A stretch of DNA of 64,000 nucleotides from Candidatus Sulfotelmatobacter sp. (GCA_025462865.1 JAOAPI010000117.1:1-64000), one strand, 5' to 3'; shown: positions 39,612 to 47,958, numbered from the stretch's first letter. The notes: a model not told the origin generated them from the sequence alone. Numbers and translations are program-made.

Positions 39612-40556
39612 CTATGCTCCGTCCGATGCCGCTATCGCATTGGCTCCATTGATCTGTTTGAGCAAGCCGCGTCCGCGCCGCTCTAGAATCAAGCCCTTCA
39701 CGCGTCCCTGGTCGGAGGCGGGCCATAATTCTTCCAGCGCCTTCCACGCTTGTTCCTCGCGTCCGCTGTAAAGATAGTTCACCACGATGGTCAGCACGCG
39801 GCGCATTGTCGGCAGCTGATCAGTGAACATTTTGTCGTTGTAGCGGGACTGCCGAAACTTTTCGAGATCGGCGCTGGTGAGCTGCTCGCGCGCTTCTTCG
39901 ATCAGGCGATCATATTGAGCCTGGAATTGGCTGCTCACATTCTCTAAGTTGTCTCCGTGCATCTTCATAAAGACTTGCGGAACTACCGCCATTGGGTGGG
40001 GTACAAGGAAGTAATCCAGGGTGCTGTCCGGACCGTGAATGAGGACGGAACCGTCTGTCTGTTTTTCAAAGATCAGGGCCGATCGACTTTCGATCTTGCG
40101 AATAACTTTTGGCGCGGTCCCCAAACCGACAATCGTGTAAGTGAAGCAGCAGCGTTCGCCGCCGGAATAAGCGTCGATCACCAGGTCTGCCTGTCCATCG
40201 CCGTTGACATCAGCGCCGGAAATCTTGTCGACCGTAAGCGCCCAATCTGCTGCGGCTGTCGTGACAGTTCCTTTTGCTGAAGCGATTGTGGCGCGACAGC
40301 GCTCGGCGGGCGCTTTTGTGCCGGGAAGTAGCTGGACGGTGAACCCGCTGAATTTCGCGGGATGCTGGTAACCCTTTCGATAGGGGCAGCTGAAATCAAA
40401 GTCGGCCGGCTTCTCGCCTGGCTTCAGGGATGGAGGGCGGAAAACGGGCCGGTCATCGTCATCATCGTCGTCCTTGTCCTTCTGTTGTGAATGGGCCGAC
40501 ACTATCGGGAAAATCAGAATTGCGCTCAACAGAGCCAGGAACAGCTTTTTTTTCAT
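39612..40556 (-). CDS. Exported protein with poly-Asp stretch
   Basis: Hypothetical 314-residue exported protein. The signal peptide (LFLALLSAILIFPIVSAHSQ) is followed at once by KDKDDDDDDDRP, an acidic run that could bind calcium or other cations. The middle contains SGADVNGDGQADLVIDAY, a single VCBS-like DxNxDGxxD loop, then GGERCCFTYTIV with two adjacent Cys. The last 120 residues are charged and helical (RLIEEAREQLTSADLEKFRQS). Family unknown. It converges with the preceding gene; the 131-bp gap has no clear hairpin. No strong Shine-Dalgarno is visible before the ATG. Confidence 0.7.
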   Translation of the reverse strand: MKKKLFLALLSAILIFPIVSAHSQQKDKDDDDDDDRPVFRPPSLKPGEKPADFDFSCPYRKGYQHPAKFSGFTVQLLPGTKAPAERCRATIASAKGTVTTAAADWALTVDKISGADVNGDGQADLVIDAYSGGERCCFTYTIVGLGTAPKVIRKIESRSALIFEKQTDGSVLIHGPDSTLDYFLVPHPMAVVPQVFMKMHGDNLENVSSQFQAQYDRLIEEAREQLTSADLEKFRQSRYNDKMFTDQLPTMRRVLTIVVNYLYSGREEQAWKALEELWPASDQGRVKGLILERRGRGLLKQINGANAIAASDGA

Positions 40557-40962
40557 TGAGGCTTAGGACCTTGTTTTAGAGGATTCTGTATCGCTTATTC
40601 ATGCTGCCCGTCTTTAAAGGAAGTGTAACATTCCAAAAAACTACCCGGCTCATGTGTGGAAATCTTCTCGACGGACCTTATTTCCGGCGTTAATGTACTT
40701 CCGGTATGGCACGGAAGTGCCATTTACCAACTTCCGGCTTGGGCCTAAAGTCTCTCAAACGATGTACTCAAGACGAACCGATATTGGCCGTCTTGTAAGA
40801 ACGAGATCAAAGCGCCCCCTCTTCGTATCGCGTTCCGCGCAGTAAAAAGCCTCAAATTGTTGGTGCAGGTCAAGTGAAACCGCTGCCCTGACGAAAATCA
40901 ACGACTGTCGGCATCCTGCGGTAATGTCTAAGTCCATCACCCGTCTTAAGGAGAACCACAGA
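40557..40962. other. Intergenic region upstream of first LuxR-type gene
   Basis: This 406-bp gap separates two divergent genes. It contains the conserved palindromic element described separately and an AAGGAG Shine-Dalgarno nine bases before the regulator start. A 63-codon open frame here overlaps the element and shows no protein-like features; I see no gene. Confidence 0.6.
40707..40765 (+). promoter_or_regulatory. Conserved palindromic element, copy 1
   Basis: Begins with the palindrome TGGCACGGAAGTGCCA (6+6 with a 4-nt centre), continues TTTACC, and 38 bp from its start has CTAAAGTCTCTCAA followed by CGATGT. The same parts with the same spacing lie upstream of the second regulator gene; 46 of 59 bases are identical without gaps. 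The two differing bases in the palindrome lie in its centre. It is about 200 bp before the regulator start. It may be an operator for an autoregulatory circuit or a structured leader; which is not known. Confidence 0.6.
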
Positions 40963-41799
40963 ATGGCTCAGCATGCGACTCCATTGTTGAACTCAGACAG
41001 AATTCGTGTACTTGCCGCGGACAGCACTCGCATGAGCAGCCAGTTGCTTGCGCAGGCGTTGGCGCAGGATGGTCAATTTCACGTCACAGGGATCGATCCC
41101 CATTCGACTTCCATTCTGGCGGCGGTGGCTGACGAACGGCCCCACGTGGTGCTGATGAGTTCAATTCTGGAGGATTCCACCAGCACGGGATTTGATCTGA
41201 TCCGGCAGGTATGCGCGGCTCATCCCGATACCCGCGTGGTGCTGATGATGGACACTTCCAAGCGCTCGGCAGTAGTAGAGGCATTCCGTTGCGGCGCACA
41301 CGGCGTCTTCTCGCGCACTGAGTCCCCAAAATTGCTGGCGAAATGCATTTGCAGCGTCCATCAAGGGCAGGTGTGGGCGAACAGTTCGGAGTTGCGTTTC
41401 CTTCTCGAAGCCCTTTGTGAGTCAGAGCCGGTGCGCGTGGTGGATGCGGGCGGCGAATCGATGCTATCGAAGCGCGAGCAGGATGTGGTGCGATGCGTAG
41501 CCGAAGGATTGTCTAACCGGGAGATCGCGGGCCGGTTGGGACTTACCGAACATACGGTTAAGAACTACCTTTTCCGTATTTTTGACAAATTGGGTGTTTC
41601 CAGCCGCGTCGAAGTCGTGCTCTATGCTTTCCGCTTTCGCAAGGATTTAGTGCGACCCCAGGCGAGCGAGACTTCCTGCGTGCAATGCTCCGGAACATTC
41701 GTGGCTGCGCCGCCATCAAGACCGGCGGTTGCCACGCCGGTTGCGGTGAAGAGGTCCTTGGAAGCAGCGGGGAAACTAGCGCGCCAGGTTCGCTGCTAG
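40963..41799 (+). CDS. LuxR/NarL-type response regulator with degenerate receiver
   Basis: DNA-binding regulator of 278 residues. The N-terminal domain has the receiver fold pattern (IRVLAADSTRMSSQLL, then PHVVLMSS and GAHGVFSRT). Where the phospho-accepting Asp should end the third strand there is Ser66, and the conserved Lys near GVFS is replaced by Arg/Thr, so normal phosphorylation is unlikely. The C-terminal LuxR HTH is intact: LSKREQDVVRCVAEGLSNREIA, then TEHTVKNYLFRIFDKLGV. The start was chosen at an ATG with AAGGAG nine bases upstream, matching the start of the paralogue at 47116; an ATG 13 codons earlier is not supported. No histidine kinase gene is nearby. Confidence 0.9.
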   Translation: MAQHATPLLNSDRIRVLAADSTRMSSQLLAQALAQDGQFHVTGIDPHSTSILAAVADERPHVVLMSSILEDSTSTGFDLIRQVCAAHPDTRVVLMMDTSKRSAVVEAFRCGAHGVFSRTESPKLLAKCICSVHQGQVWANSSELRFLLEALCESEPVRVVDAGGESMLSKREQDVVRCVAEGLSNREIAGRLGLTEHTVKNYLFRIFDKLGVSSRVEVVLYAFRFRKDLVRPQASETSCVQCSGTFVAAPPSRPAVATPVAVKRSLEAAGKLARQVRC

Positions 41800-41842
41800 A
41801 AGCTAACAATTCAGTTCAACAGTTCAAGACTGCCGTATTCAC

Positions 41843-43150
41843 TTAAGCGGGAATTCGGTCCACGGACTGCGCTGCCAAAGTGGGCACGGTCGATTCCTTT
41901 GCGGCGACCCTTGTGGGCCCCTCCCGTAGGAGGCGATCCGGGCAGATCAGCTCCAGAACCGGAGTCGTCATAAACGTGGTGAACAGCGCCATGAGCACCA
42001 TCATTGAAAACAGGGCCGGCGAGATCACCTTGATGTCCAGGCCAATATTCAGGATGACCAGCTCCATCAGGCCTCGCGTATTCATGAGCGTGCCCAGCCC
42101 GGCGGCTTCTCTCGCGGGCATGCCTGACAACCACGAAGCCAGCGTTGAGCCGCCAAGTTTTCCCACCGTTGCCACCAGAATGATCAAGCCGCAGTAGATC
42201 CACATTTCCTGACCCTTTACCAGACCGATGTTGGTGCGCAAGCCGGTAAAGGCAAAGAACAAGGGAAGCAGCATCGTGACTGTGATGGTTTCGAAGCGGT
42301 CAACAATGTAGCGGACGAATTTCTGCTCCTTAGGCATGATCGCGCCCATAAGGAATGAGCCGAAAAGCAGATGTATTCCCAGCCATTCGGTGCACAGAGC
42401 CGATGTCAGAACCAATAGGAGCATCAGCGCCATCAGGTTCTCGCTAAGCTGGCCACGCTCGCGATAGATGGTCTCATAGCGCCTCAGCATTCGCCGCACC
42501 CCATAAATCATGATCACGGCAAACGCAACGATGCCTCCGATGGTCAACCAGATTGAAGTAGGGTTGTGCGCGGAGCGGATCAATACCACGATGTAGGCGA
42601 GAATGCACCAACCGGTTACATCGTCAACTGCTGCGCAGGCGATGGCGACGGTTCCGAGACGGCTGCCCAGAAGATCACGCTCCGCCAGGATGCGCGCCAG
42701 CACAGGGAACGCCGTAATACTCATCGCCGCTCCCATGAACAGAGCGAAGCTGGTGAACGTTACGCTGTCATCGGAGAGCCTGGGATACAGATAAAGCGAC
42801 AGGAAAGCCGCTAACACGAATGGTGCAGTAATGCTGACGTGACTGGTAAGCACGGCAGCGTGTCCGTGTTTCTTCAATTCCTTAGGATTGATTCCCAATC
42901 CCACCAGGAACATGAAGACCACCACGCCGATTTGGCTTAGGGCGTTGAGAAATCCGAGGCTGACCGATGGAAACAGGTAAGCCGAAACTCCTGGCGCCAT
43001 CCATCCCAGCAAGGAGGGTCCCAGTAAGATTCCGGCGAACATCTCGCCGACCACCCGAGGCTGGCCGATTCTACGGAAGATGCTGCCTACGCCTCGACAC
43101 ACTGCCAGGATCACCGCAATCTGAAGCACCAGCTTGAAGAGATCGGGCAT
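41843..43150 (-). CDS. CPA2-type cation:proton antiporter
   Basis: Integral membrane Na+(or K+)/H+ exchanger of the Kef/NapA (CPA2) class, 435 residues and about 12 hydrophobic segments. Visible family features are GQPRVVGEMFAGILLGPSLLG in the second helix, GAAMSITAFPVLARILAE, and AIACAAVDDVTGW, whose adjacent Asp residues match the ion-binding site. There is no C-terminal TrkA-N regulatory domain, so it is the short form. The ATG overlaps the stop codon of the upstream gene (TGATG) and has GAGGAGA about eight bases before it. It probably handles pH or salt homeostasis; its position next to the halogenase-like genes may be chance. Confidence 0.9.
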   Translation of the reverse strand: MPDLFKLVLQIAVILAVCRGVGSIFRRIGQPRVVGEMFAGILLGPSLLGWMAPGVSAYLFPSVSLGFLNALSQIGVVVFMFLVGLGINPKELKKHGHAAVLTSHVSITAPFVLAAFLSLYLYPRLSDDSVTFTSFALFMGAAMSITAFPVLARILAERDLLGSRLGTVAIACAAVDDVTGWCILAYIVVLIRSAHNPTSIWLTIGGIVAFAVIMIYGVRRMLRRYETIYRERGQLSENLMALMLLLVLTSALCTEWLGIHLLFGSFLMGAIMPKEQKFVRYIVDRFETITVTMLLPLFFAFTGLRTNIGLVKGQEMWIYCGLIILVATVGKLGGSTLASWLSGMPAREAAGLGTLMNTRGLMELVILNIGLDIKVISPALFSMMVLMALFTTFMTTPVLELICPDRLLREGPTRVAAKESTVPTLAAQSVDRIPA

Positions 43151-43653
43151 CAGCGCAATCTCCTCTTCGTTGCAGGCGCGAGTCGAACCGCGCGGAACCC
43201 CACCGAGCCACAAGATGGACAATCATCCACCGACAGCATTCCAGAGAGAGATCGTGGATCCATGTTCGGATCGACCGTTGCTACCATGTCGAGTTTGCGC
43301 CCGGCCCCGCAACCGGCTTCCGCCGACCAACTGATGGCCGGTACAAGGGACGCCTTAAGCGTCGTTCCGTCGAGTACGCCCGAAGCAGTTGACTTCGGGC
43401 CACTCGCGAAGGTGAGTGTGAAGTTTCTGCCGGATTGCGAGATGGCTATCGCAGTTTCAGGATTCTGTGCAAGAGTTTTCCCGCAGGGCAGGGAAGACAG
43501 ACGAACTGGATCAGCGTGCAGCTGCCAGGTGCCATCTACCGAAATCGGCGCGGTCAAGGTGCGACCCTTCTTCAACACGCCCACCAGTCCCACGATGGGC
43601 AGTACCACTAAGAGAGCGTAAGCGATGATGAAATTCCTGTTGGTGTGGGACAT
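43150..43653 (-). CDS. Membrane-anchored protein with CxxC motif
   Basis: Hypothetical 167-residue protein with one N-terminal membrane helix (FIIAYALLVVLPIVGLVGVL) and a probably periplasmic beta-rich domain containing VDGTWQLHADP and ISQSGRNFTLTF, resembling a small lipocalin-like or META-type barrel. Near the C-terminus it has DDCPSCGSVGF, a CxxC that could be redox-active or bind metal, plus two more Cys. The ATG has GAGG a few bases upstream. It is translationally coupled to the antiporter by a TGATG overlap, so it may be an accessory subunit of the transporter; this is inference. Confidence 0.7.
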   Translation of the reverse strand: MSHTNRNFIIAYALLVVLPIVGLVGVLKKGRTLTAPISVDGTWQLHADPVRLSSLPCGKTLAQNPETAIAISQSGRNFTLTFASGPKSTASGVLDGTTLKASLVPAISWSAEAGCGAGRKLDMVATVDPNMDPRSLSGMLSVDDCPSCGSVGFRAVRLAPATKRRLR

Positions 43654-43772
43654 TCGGCCTCACCCTCACGGGAGGATTCACGTTTTTACGCAGCGCTCTC
43701 ACGGCGCAGCGCAACATCCGGATAAAACAAAAAGCAGACTCAAATCATCCGATCGGCTTCGAAAAATCGCGA

Positions 43773-45122
43773 TCAGGCCCCGGGGCTGAACGCGTTCGAG
43801 GTCAAATCGCCCAGCAGCTTGTGCCAGGGATGTTTCTCATTCTGCTCGACCTCGGACACCATCTTGCGCATTTTATCCAGTACCGGCGGAGTAGCGTCGT
43901 CGTACACATCGCCCTGCAAAAGCTTTAGTACATCAAGGCGATAGCGAGGATCGTTAATGAAATACGTGAACAGCACGTTGAGCCGGTAGTAGACGGTAAT
44001 AAAGTCATACCAGTTCTTCGTTCCCAGGCGCAATGTATTCTCGAAGGTCGCAAAACTCTGGCGGGAGAAATCATTTTTCTCCAGCGCGCCGAGGATATCT
44101 TTGTGCGCAAAGCGCGAGCTGTTGAGGGCGATGCTGACTCCCGTAGAAAAGATCGGGTCCACAAAACGCCCAGCGTCGCCGACCATCAAGAACCGATCTC
44201 CACACAGTTGCTTCATGGCATAACTGTAGTCGCCCTCGTCTTTGAAAGGACGAATGCGATTGGCCTTTCGCAAGGTTTCTTCGATCATGGGCCGCGTGCC
44301 AACGGAACTCCAGAAAAACTTCTCGCGGTCTTCTTTGGATTTGGCGAAATTCTTTTTCTGGGTCACAACGCCGATGCTGGTTACGTCGTCGGAGATCGGA
44401 ATCTGCCAGATCCAGGTATTCGAAATGGGCAGGAAGTGAATATAAATGTAATCGAGATTGGTATCCCGCTTCGCAAATACCTTGCGGTCGTAGCTGTCGA
44501 ACCATGAGTGGATAGCGTATTGATCGAAGACTGTGTCCTGGACTTTGAGTTTCATCTGATTGCCCAGGAAAGTATTGCGGCCGCTGGCGTCCACCACCAT
44601 TCGCGCGCTGACATTCATTTCCTTCGGACCCATGTTGAAGCGGATGATGGGTTCCTTGGGACCGAAATCGACTGCGCTCACCTTGATGCCGTCGTAAACC
44701 GTGGCGCCAAGTCTGTTAGCGTGCTGCAGAAGCATTAGATCGAACTTGCCGCGGTCAACGTGGTAGGTATGGTTCTTGTCCACGCCGGCCTGCTGGCGTT
44801 CGTCGAAGCGGATATCAACGTTGCAATCGGGCGCCAGACCCTCGAGATCATGGACGTAAGGCATCTTCTTGTCATCCGTTGTCCACACCGCGCCGTATTT
44901 GTGCGGGAATTTCGCGGCCTCCATTTGGGGCAGGAAATCCAGATCCCTGAAAACCCGCGTGGAAGAAGGAACGAGCGACTCTCCCACATGCGGTCGCGGG
45001 AACAATTCTCGCTCAAACACCACGCAACTTACGCCAGCCTTGGCCAGGTAGGCGGCCATAGACGATCCGGCGGGTCCTCCGCCAATAATAGCGACATCAA
45101 AATCCGGCTTCGTAATAACCAA
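43773..45122 (-). CDS. Flavin-dependent halogenase-like FAD oxidoreductase (first)
   Basis: Probable FAD monooxygenase of the tryptophan/phenol halogenase group, 449 residues. The FAD Rossmann motif is IIGGGPAG (14-19). HVGESLVPS (45-53) and HKYGAVW with Lys75, in the position of the catalytic Lys of halogenases, follow. TWIWQIP (236-242) fits the WxWxIP signature of flavin halogenases, and GDAGRFVDPIFSTGV is the second FAD motif. Halogenases use FADH2, O2 and chloride or bromide and act on an aromatic or pyrrole substrate; the substrate here is unknown and a plain oxidoreductase is possible. The start is a TTG with AGGAGG five bases upstream. It is 49 bp downstream of its paralogue and probably co-transcribed with it. 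Confidence 0.78.
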   Translation of the reverse strand: MVITKPDFDVAIIGGGPAGSSMAAYLAKAGVSCVVFERELFPRPHVGESLVPSSTRVFRDLDFLPQMEAAKFPHKYGAVWTTDDKKMPYVHDLEGLAPDCNVDIRFDERQQAGVDKNHTYHVDRGKFDLMLLQHANRLGATVYDGIKVSAVDFGPKEPIIRFNMGPKEMNVSARMVVDASGRNTFLGNQMKLKVQDTVFDQYAIHSWFDSYDRKVFAKRDTNLDYIYIHFLPISNTWIWQIPISDDVTSIGVVTQKKNFAKSKEDREKFFWSSVGTRPMIEETLRKANRIRPFKDEGDYSYAMKQLCGDRFLMVGDAGRFVDPIFSTGVSIALNSSRFAHKDILGALEKNDFSRQSFATFENTLRLGTKNWYDFITVYYRLNVLFTYFINDPRYRLDVLKLLQGDVYDDATPPVLDKMRKMVSEVEQNEKHPWHKLLGDLTSNAFSPGA

Positions 45123-45171
45123 CGCTTCCTCCTGAAATCTTCAATTGCCCCAAGTGGTGGTTCGCAGCGCG

Positions 45172-46548
45172 CTACTGGCTCGCCTGCTTGAACGCGTCCA
45201 CGGTCATGTCTCCCAGCAACTTGTGCCACGGATGCTTAGTGTTCTGCTCGACCTCGGACACCATTTTCTTCATTTTCTCGAGTACCGGGGGCGCGGCATC
45301 GTCGTAGACGTCGCCTTGCAGCAGTTTGAGCACATCCAGTCGATAACGAGGGTCCCCGACGAAATACGTAAACAGCACATTCAGGCGGTAGTAGACCGAA
45401 ATAAATTCGTACCAATTCTTGGTGCCCAGGCGAAGCTTGGTCTCATACTCAGCAAAGCCTTCGCGCGAAAAGTCGTTCTTTTCCAAGGAGCGCAAGACAT
45501 TCGTGTGAGCGAAGCGTGCGCTGTTCAGCGCAATGCTGACGCCGGTGGAAAAAATTGGATCAACGAATCGCCCGGCGTCGCCGACCAGCATGAAACGGTC
45601 TCCGCAAAGCTGTTTCATGGCATAGCTGTAATCGCCCTCGTCTTTGAAGGAGTGCATCTGATCCGCTTTTTTCAATTTCTCCCTGAGCAGGGGACGCGTT
45701 CCAACGGCCTCCCAGAAAAACTGTTCACGGTCTTGGCGCGACTTGGCGAAGTTTTTCTTTTGCGTGACCACGCCGATGCTGGTGACGGAGTCGGTGATGG
45801 GTATCTGCCAGATCCAGGTGTTGGAGATTGGCAGGAAGTGGATGAAAATGAAATCGAGCTGAGCATCTTTCTTGGCGAAGGCCCTGCGGTCGTAACCATC
45901 GAACCAGGTATGAATGGCGTACTGATCGAACACCGGATCTTTGATCTTCAACTTCATCTGATTGCCCAGAAAAGTATTACGGCCGCTACAGTCGATGACC
46001 ATCCGGGCGCTGACGCCCATTTCCTTGGAACCCATGTTGAAGCGAACAATAGGTTCCTTGGGGCCGAAATCGACATCCTTCACTTTCACGCCCTCATAAA
46101 CCGCGGCGCCCAACTTATTGGCATGTTGGAGCAGCATCAGGTCAAACTTGCTGCGATCGACGTGATACGTATATTCGCGGTCGACCCCTTCTTGTTGGCG
46201 TTCGTTAAAGCGAATCTCGACGTGGGACTCCGGCTTAATCTGATCTTTTTCTTTGTCCTTGAATCCACCCTGAAAGTTCATTTCGTAAGCGCCCTGGTCC
46301 TCAGCAGTCCAGGCAGCTCCGAACTTGTGCGGGAATTTGGCTTCTTCCATCTGGCCCAGGAAATCGAGATCGCGGAAAACCCTCATCGCAGAGGGAACAA
46401 GCGACTCGCCCACATGGGGGCGCGGAAACAACTCGCGCTCGAAGACCACGCAACTTACTCCCGCTTTGGCGAGATAGGCACCCATCGAACCGCCCGCGGG
46501 CCCTCCACCAATGATGGCAACGTCAAAATCCGGCTTCGTAAGAACCAA
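45172..46548 (-). CDS. Flavin-dependent halogenase-like FAD oxidoreductase (second)
   Basis: Close paralogue (458 residues) of the downstream gene, with the same motifs: IIGGGPAG, HVGESLVPS, HKFGAAW with the candidate catalytic Lys, TWIWQIP and GDAGRFVDPIFSTGV. It differs by an inserted charged loop near residue 95 (KDKEKDQIK region) that replaces part of the substrate-facing surface in the paralogue, so substrates may differ. The start is a TTG with AAGGAG eight bases upstream, the same unusual start codon as its paralogue. It is divergent from the second LuxR-type gene across a 567-bp gap. The pair could halogenate two positions of one molecule, or act as a heterodimer; both are guesses. 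Confidence 0.78.
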   Translation of the reverse strand: MVLTKPDFDVAIIGGGPAGGSMGAYLAKAGVSCVVFERELFPRPHVGESLVPSAMRVFRDLDFLGQMEEAKFPHKFGAAWTAEDQGAYEMNFQGGFKDKEKDQIKPESHVEIRFNERQQEGVDREYTYHVDRSKFDLMLLQHANKLGAAVYEGVKVKDVDFGPKEPIVRFNMGSKEMGVSARMVIDCSGRNTFLGNQMKLKIKDPVFDQYAIHTWFDGYDRRAFAKKDAQLDFIFIHFLPISNTWIWQIPITDSVTSIGVVTQKKNFAKSRQDREQFFWEAVGTRPLLREKLKKADQMHSFKDEGDYSYAMKQLCGDRFMLVGDAGRFVDPIFSTGVSIALNSARFAHTNVLRSLEKNDFSREGFAEYETKLRLGTKNWYEFISVYYRLNVLFTYFVGDPRYRLDVLKLLQGDVYDDAAPPVLEKMKKMVSEVEQNTKHPWHKLLGDMTVDAFKQASQ

Positions 46549-47115
46549 TGTACTGACTCCTTTTAAGGACTTAAGAGATGGGGTGCTGCGAAAAATCGGT
46601 CGTGTGGGGGATAGACCAGCGCACGCTGTGTTTTCACACTATGAGCTTTGCTCGTCGGCTGTGTCAAGGAGACCTTCTACCCCATTTCTTCATCGACTCT
46701 TTAGTAACATCAGCTTGTTACCCACCATATTTCATGGCTGTTTGGGGGCAAAAAATCGCGAGGCTCCAAGTCACCGGTAAAGTTTTTTGGTCGTACACGA
46801 TGATCGTTTGTTGACACGAGCAGGCGCAACTACTCGAAGACGAAGGCAACCTATCGTGTCACGATATTACTAATAATAAAATGGCACTCAAGTGCCATTT
46901 ACCCAAGCGTTGCCTGAGACTAAAGTCTCTCAATCGATGTGACGCGAATGGGTGATGTAACGACCAAGCCCGTCTCCGTGAATCCAACAGAAACCCCCGG
47001 AAACGATTTGCGCGGCTTAGCATCCCCCGCTGATGTATGCCGCCAAGAGCAACCAGATACCCGAAGGCAGCTAGGAGTCTCGCTAGCCAATTCTCACTAA
47101 GGGGAAATCGACAGA
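46549..47115. other. Divergent regulatory region between halogenase-like and LuxR-type genes
   Basis: The longest gene-free stretch in the window (567 bp). It holds the second copy of the conserved palindromic element, a 5-bp inverted repeat GTAAC-8-GTTAC at 46704-46721, and a Shine-Dalgarno for each divergent gene. AT-rich DNA (46865-46881) lies directly before the palindrome and could be a -10 region. No protein-coding signal is seen; two short open frames in it have no recognisable features. Confidence 0.6.
46882..46940 (+). promoter_or_regulatory. Conserved palindromic element, copy 2
   Basis: Palindrome TGGCACTCAAGTGCCA (here a perfect 7+7 with a 2-nt centre), then TTTACC, and at the same 38-bp offset CTAAAGTCTCTCAA followed by CGATGT. 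It matches copy 1 at 46 of 59 positions with no gap. It lies about 175 bp before the second regulator start. The shared layout suggests that both regulator genes answer to the same factor, perhaps one of the regulators themselves. Confidence 0.6.
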
Positions 47116-47958
47116 ATGGCCCAACAGCTTTCGACTCTTTCACGGAACAATTCTCAGAAAATACGGGTCCTCGCTGCTGACAGTACCCGGATGAGCAGCC
47201 AATTACTTGCCGACGCTCTGGCCCGGGACCGGCAGTTCGAGGTTACGGGCGTTGAGCCCAAGACGGCGTCAATTATGGAAGCTGTCGGCCGGCAGAAGCC
47301 TCACGTCGTGCTCTTGAGTTCGGCCCTGGAAGCATCCGGAACCTTGGGCTTTGAGCTCACACGACAACTTCGTTCCACGCACGCAGACGTCCAGGTAGTC
47401 CTGCTTATGGACTCTACCCACTCTTCCGCTGTGGTTGAGGCGTTTCGTTGTGGAGCACGAGGAGTGTTCTCGCGGACCCAGTCTTCCAGCACGCTGGTCA
47501 GGTGCATCAGCAGTGTTCATCAAGGCCAGGTATGGGCGAACAGCACCGAGTTGCGCTACTTGCTGGAAGCTTTGCGCGAATCAGAACCGCTCCAGCTTAC
47601 CGACTCGGGTGGTAAAACAATTCTCTCCAAGCGCGAGCAGGATGTGGTTCGCTGCCTGGCAGAAGGATTGTCGAACCGCGAGATCGCAGGTCAGTTAAAG
47701 CTGACGGAGCATACGGTGAAGAATTATCTGTTCCGGATCTTCGACAAGCTGGGCGTGTCGAGCCGCGTGGAAGTCGTGCTCTACGCCTTCCGCTTTCGGA
47801 AGGATTTGCTGGAAGCTCCTCCTCAAAGTACTGAGACACGCGCGGTCGTTCTGGGACCGATACTGGCGAAGCCCTTTAAACCAAATGCGGGTGTACCACT
47901 GGGAATGAGAAGCGCGACGGAGCCGGTAAAGGAATTGGCATACCGAGCCCGCATGTAA
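47116..47958 (+). CDS. LuxR/NarL-type response regulator with degenerate receiver (paralogue)
   Basis: Paralogue (280 residues) of the regulator at 40963, similar over the whole length including IRVLAADSTRMSSQLL and the HTH LSKREQDVVRCLAEGLSNREIA with TEHTVKNYLFRIFDKLGV. Again the phospho-Asp position is Ser (PHVVLLSS, Ser68) and the conserved Lys is replaced (GVFSRT). The recognition helices are nearly identical, so both probably bind the same DNA site. The last 50 residues differ. ATG with AAGGGG about ten bases upstream. It is convergent with lhgO and divergent from the halogenase-like pair. Confidence 0.9.
   Translation: MAQQLSTLSRNNSQKIRVLAADSTRMSSQLLADALARDRQFEVTGVEPKTASIMEAVGRQKPHVVLLSSALEASGTLGFELTRQLRSTHADVQVVLLMDSTHSSAVVEAFRCGARGVFSRTQSSSTLVRCISSVHQGQVWANSTELRYLLEALRESEPLQLTDSGGKTILSKREQDVVRCLAEGLSNREIAGQLKLTEHTVKNYLFRIFDKLGVSSRVEVVLYAFRFRKDLLEAPPQSTETRAVVLGPILAKPFKPNAGVPLGMRSATEPVKELAYRARM

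Noticed and set aside
40654-40845. 63-codon open frame upstream of the first LuxR-type gene
   Set aside because: It covers the conserved palindromic element, whose conservation is at DNA level in non-coding context in the second copy; no ribosome site or protein features.
45145-46566. Long plus-strand open frame (473 codons) opposite the second halogenase-like gene
   Set aside because: It is the antisense shadow of a gene with clear FAD and halogenase motifs; its translation has no recognisable family features.
40707-46897. TGGCAC-N-GC strings that resemble sigma-54 promoters upstream of both LuxR-type genes
   Set aside because: The spacing between GG and GC is 9 bases, not the required 10, and the conserved feature is the symmetric palindrome rather than a -24/-12 pair.
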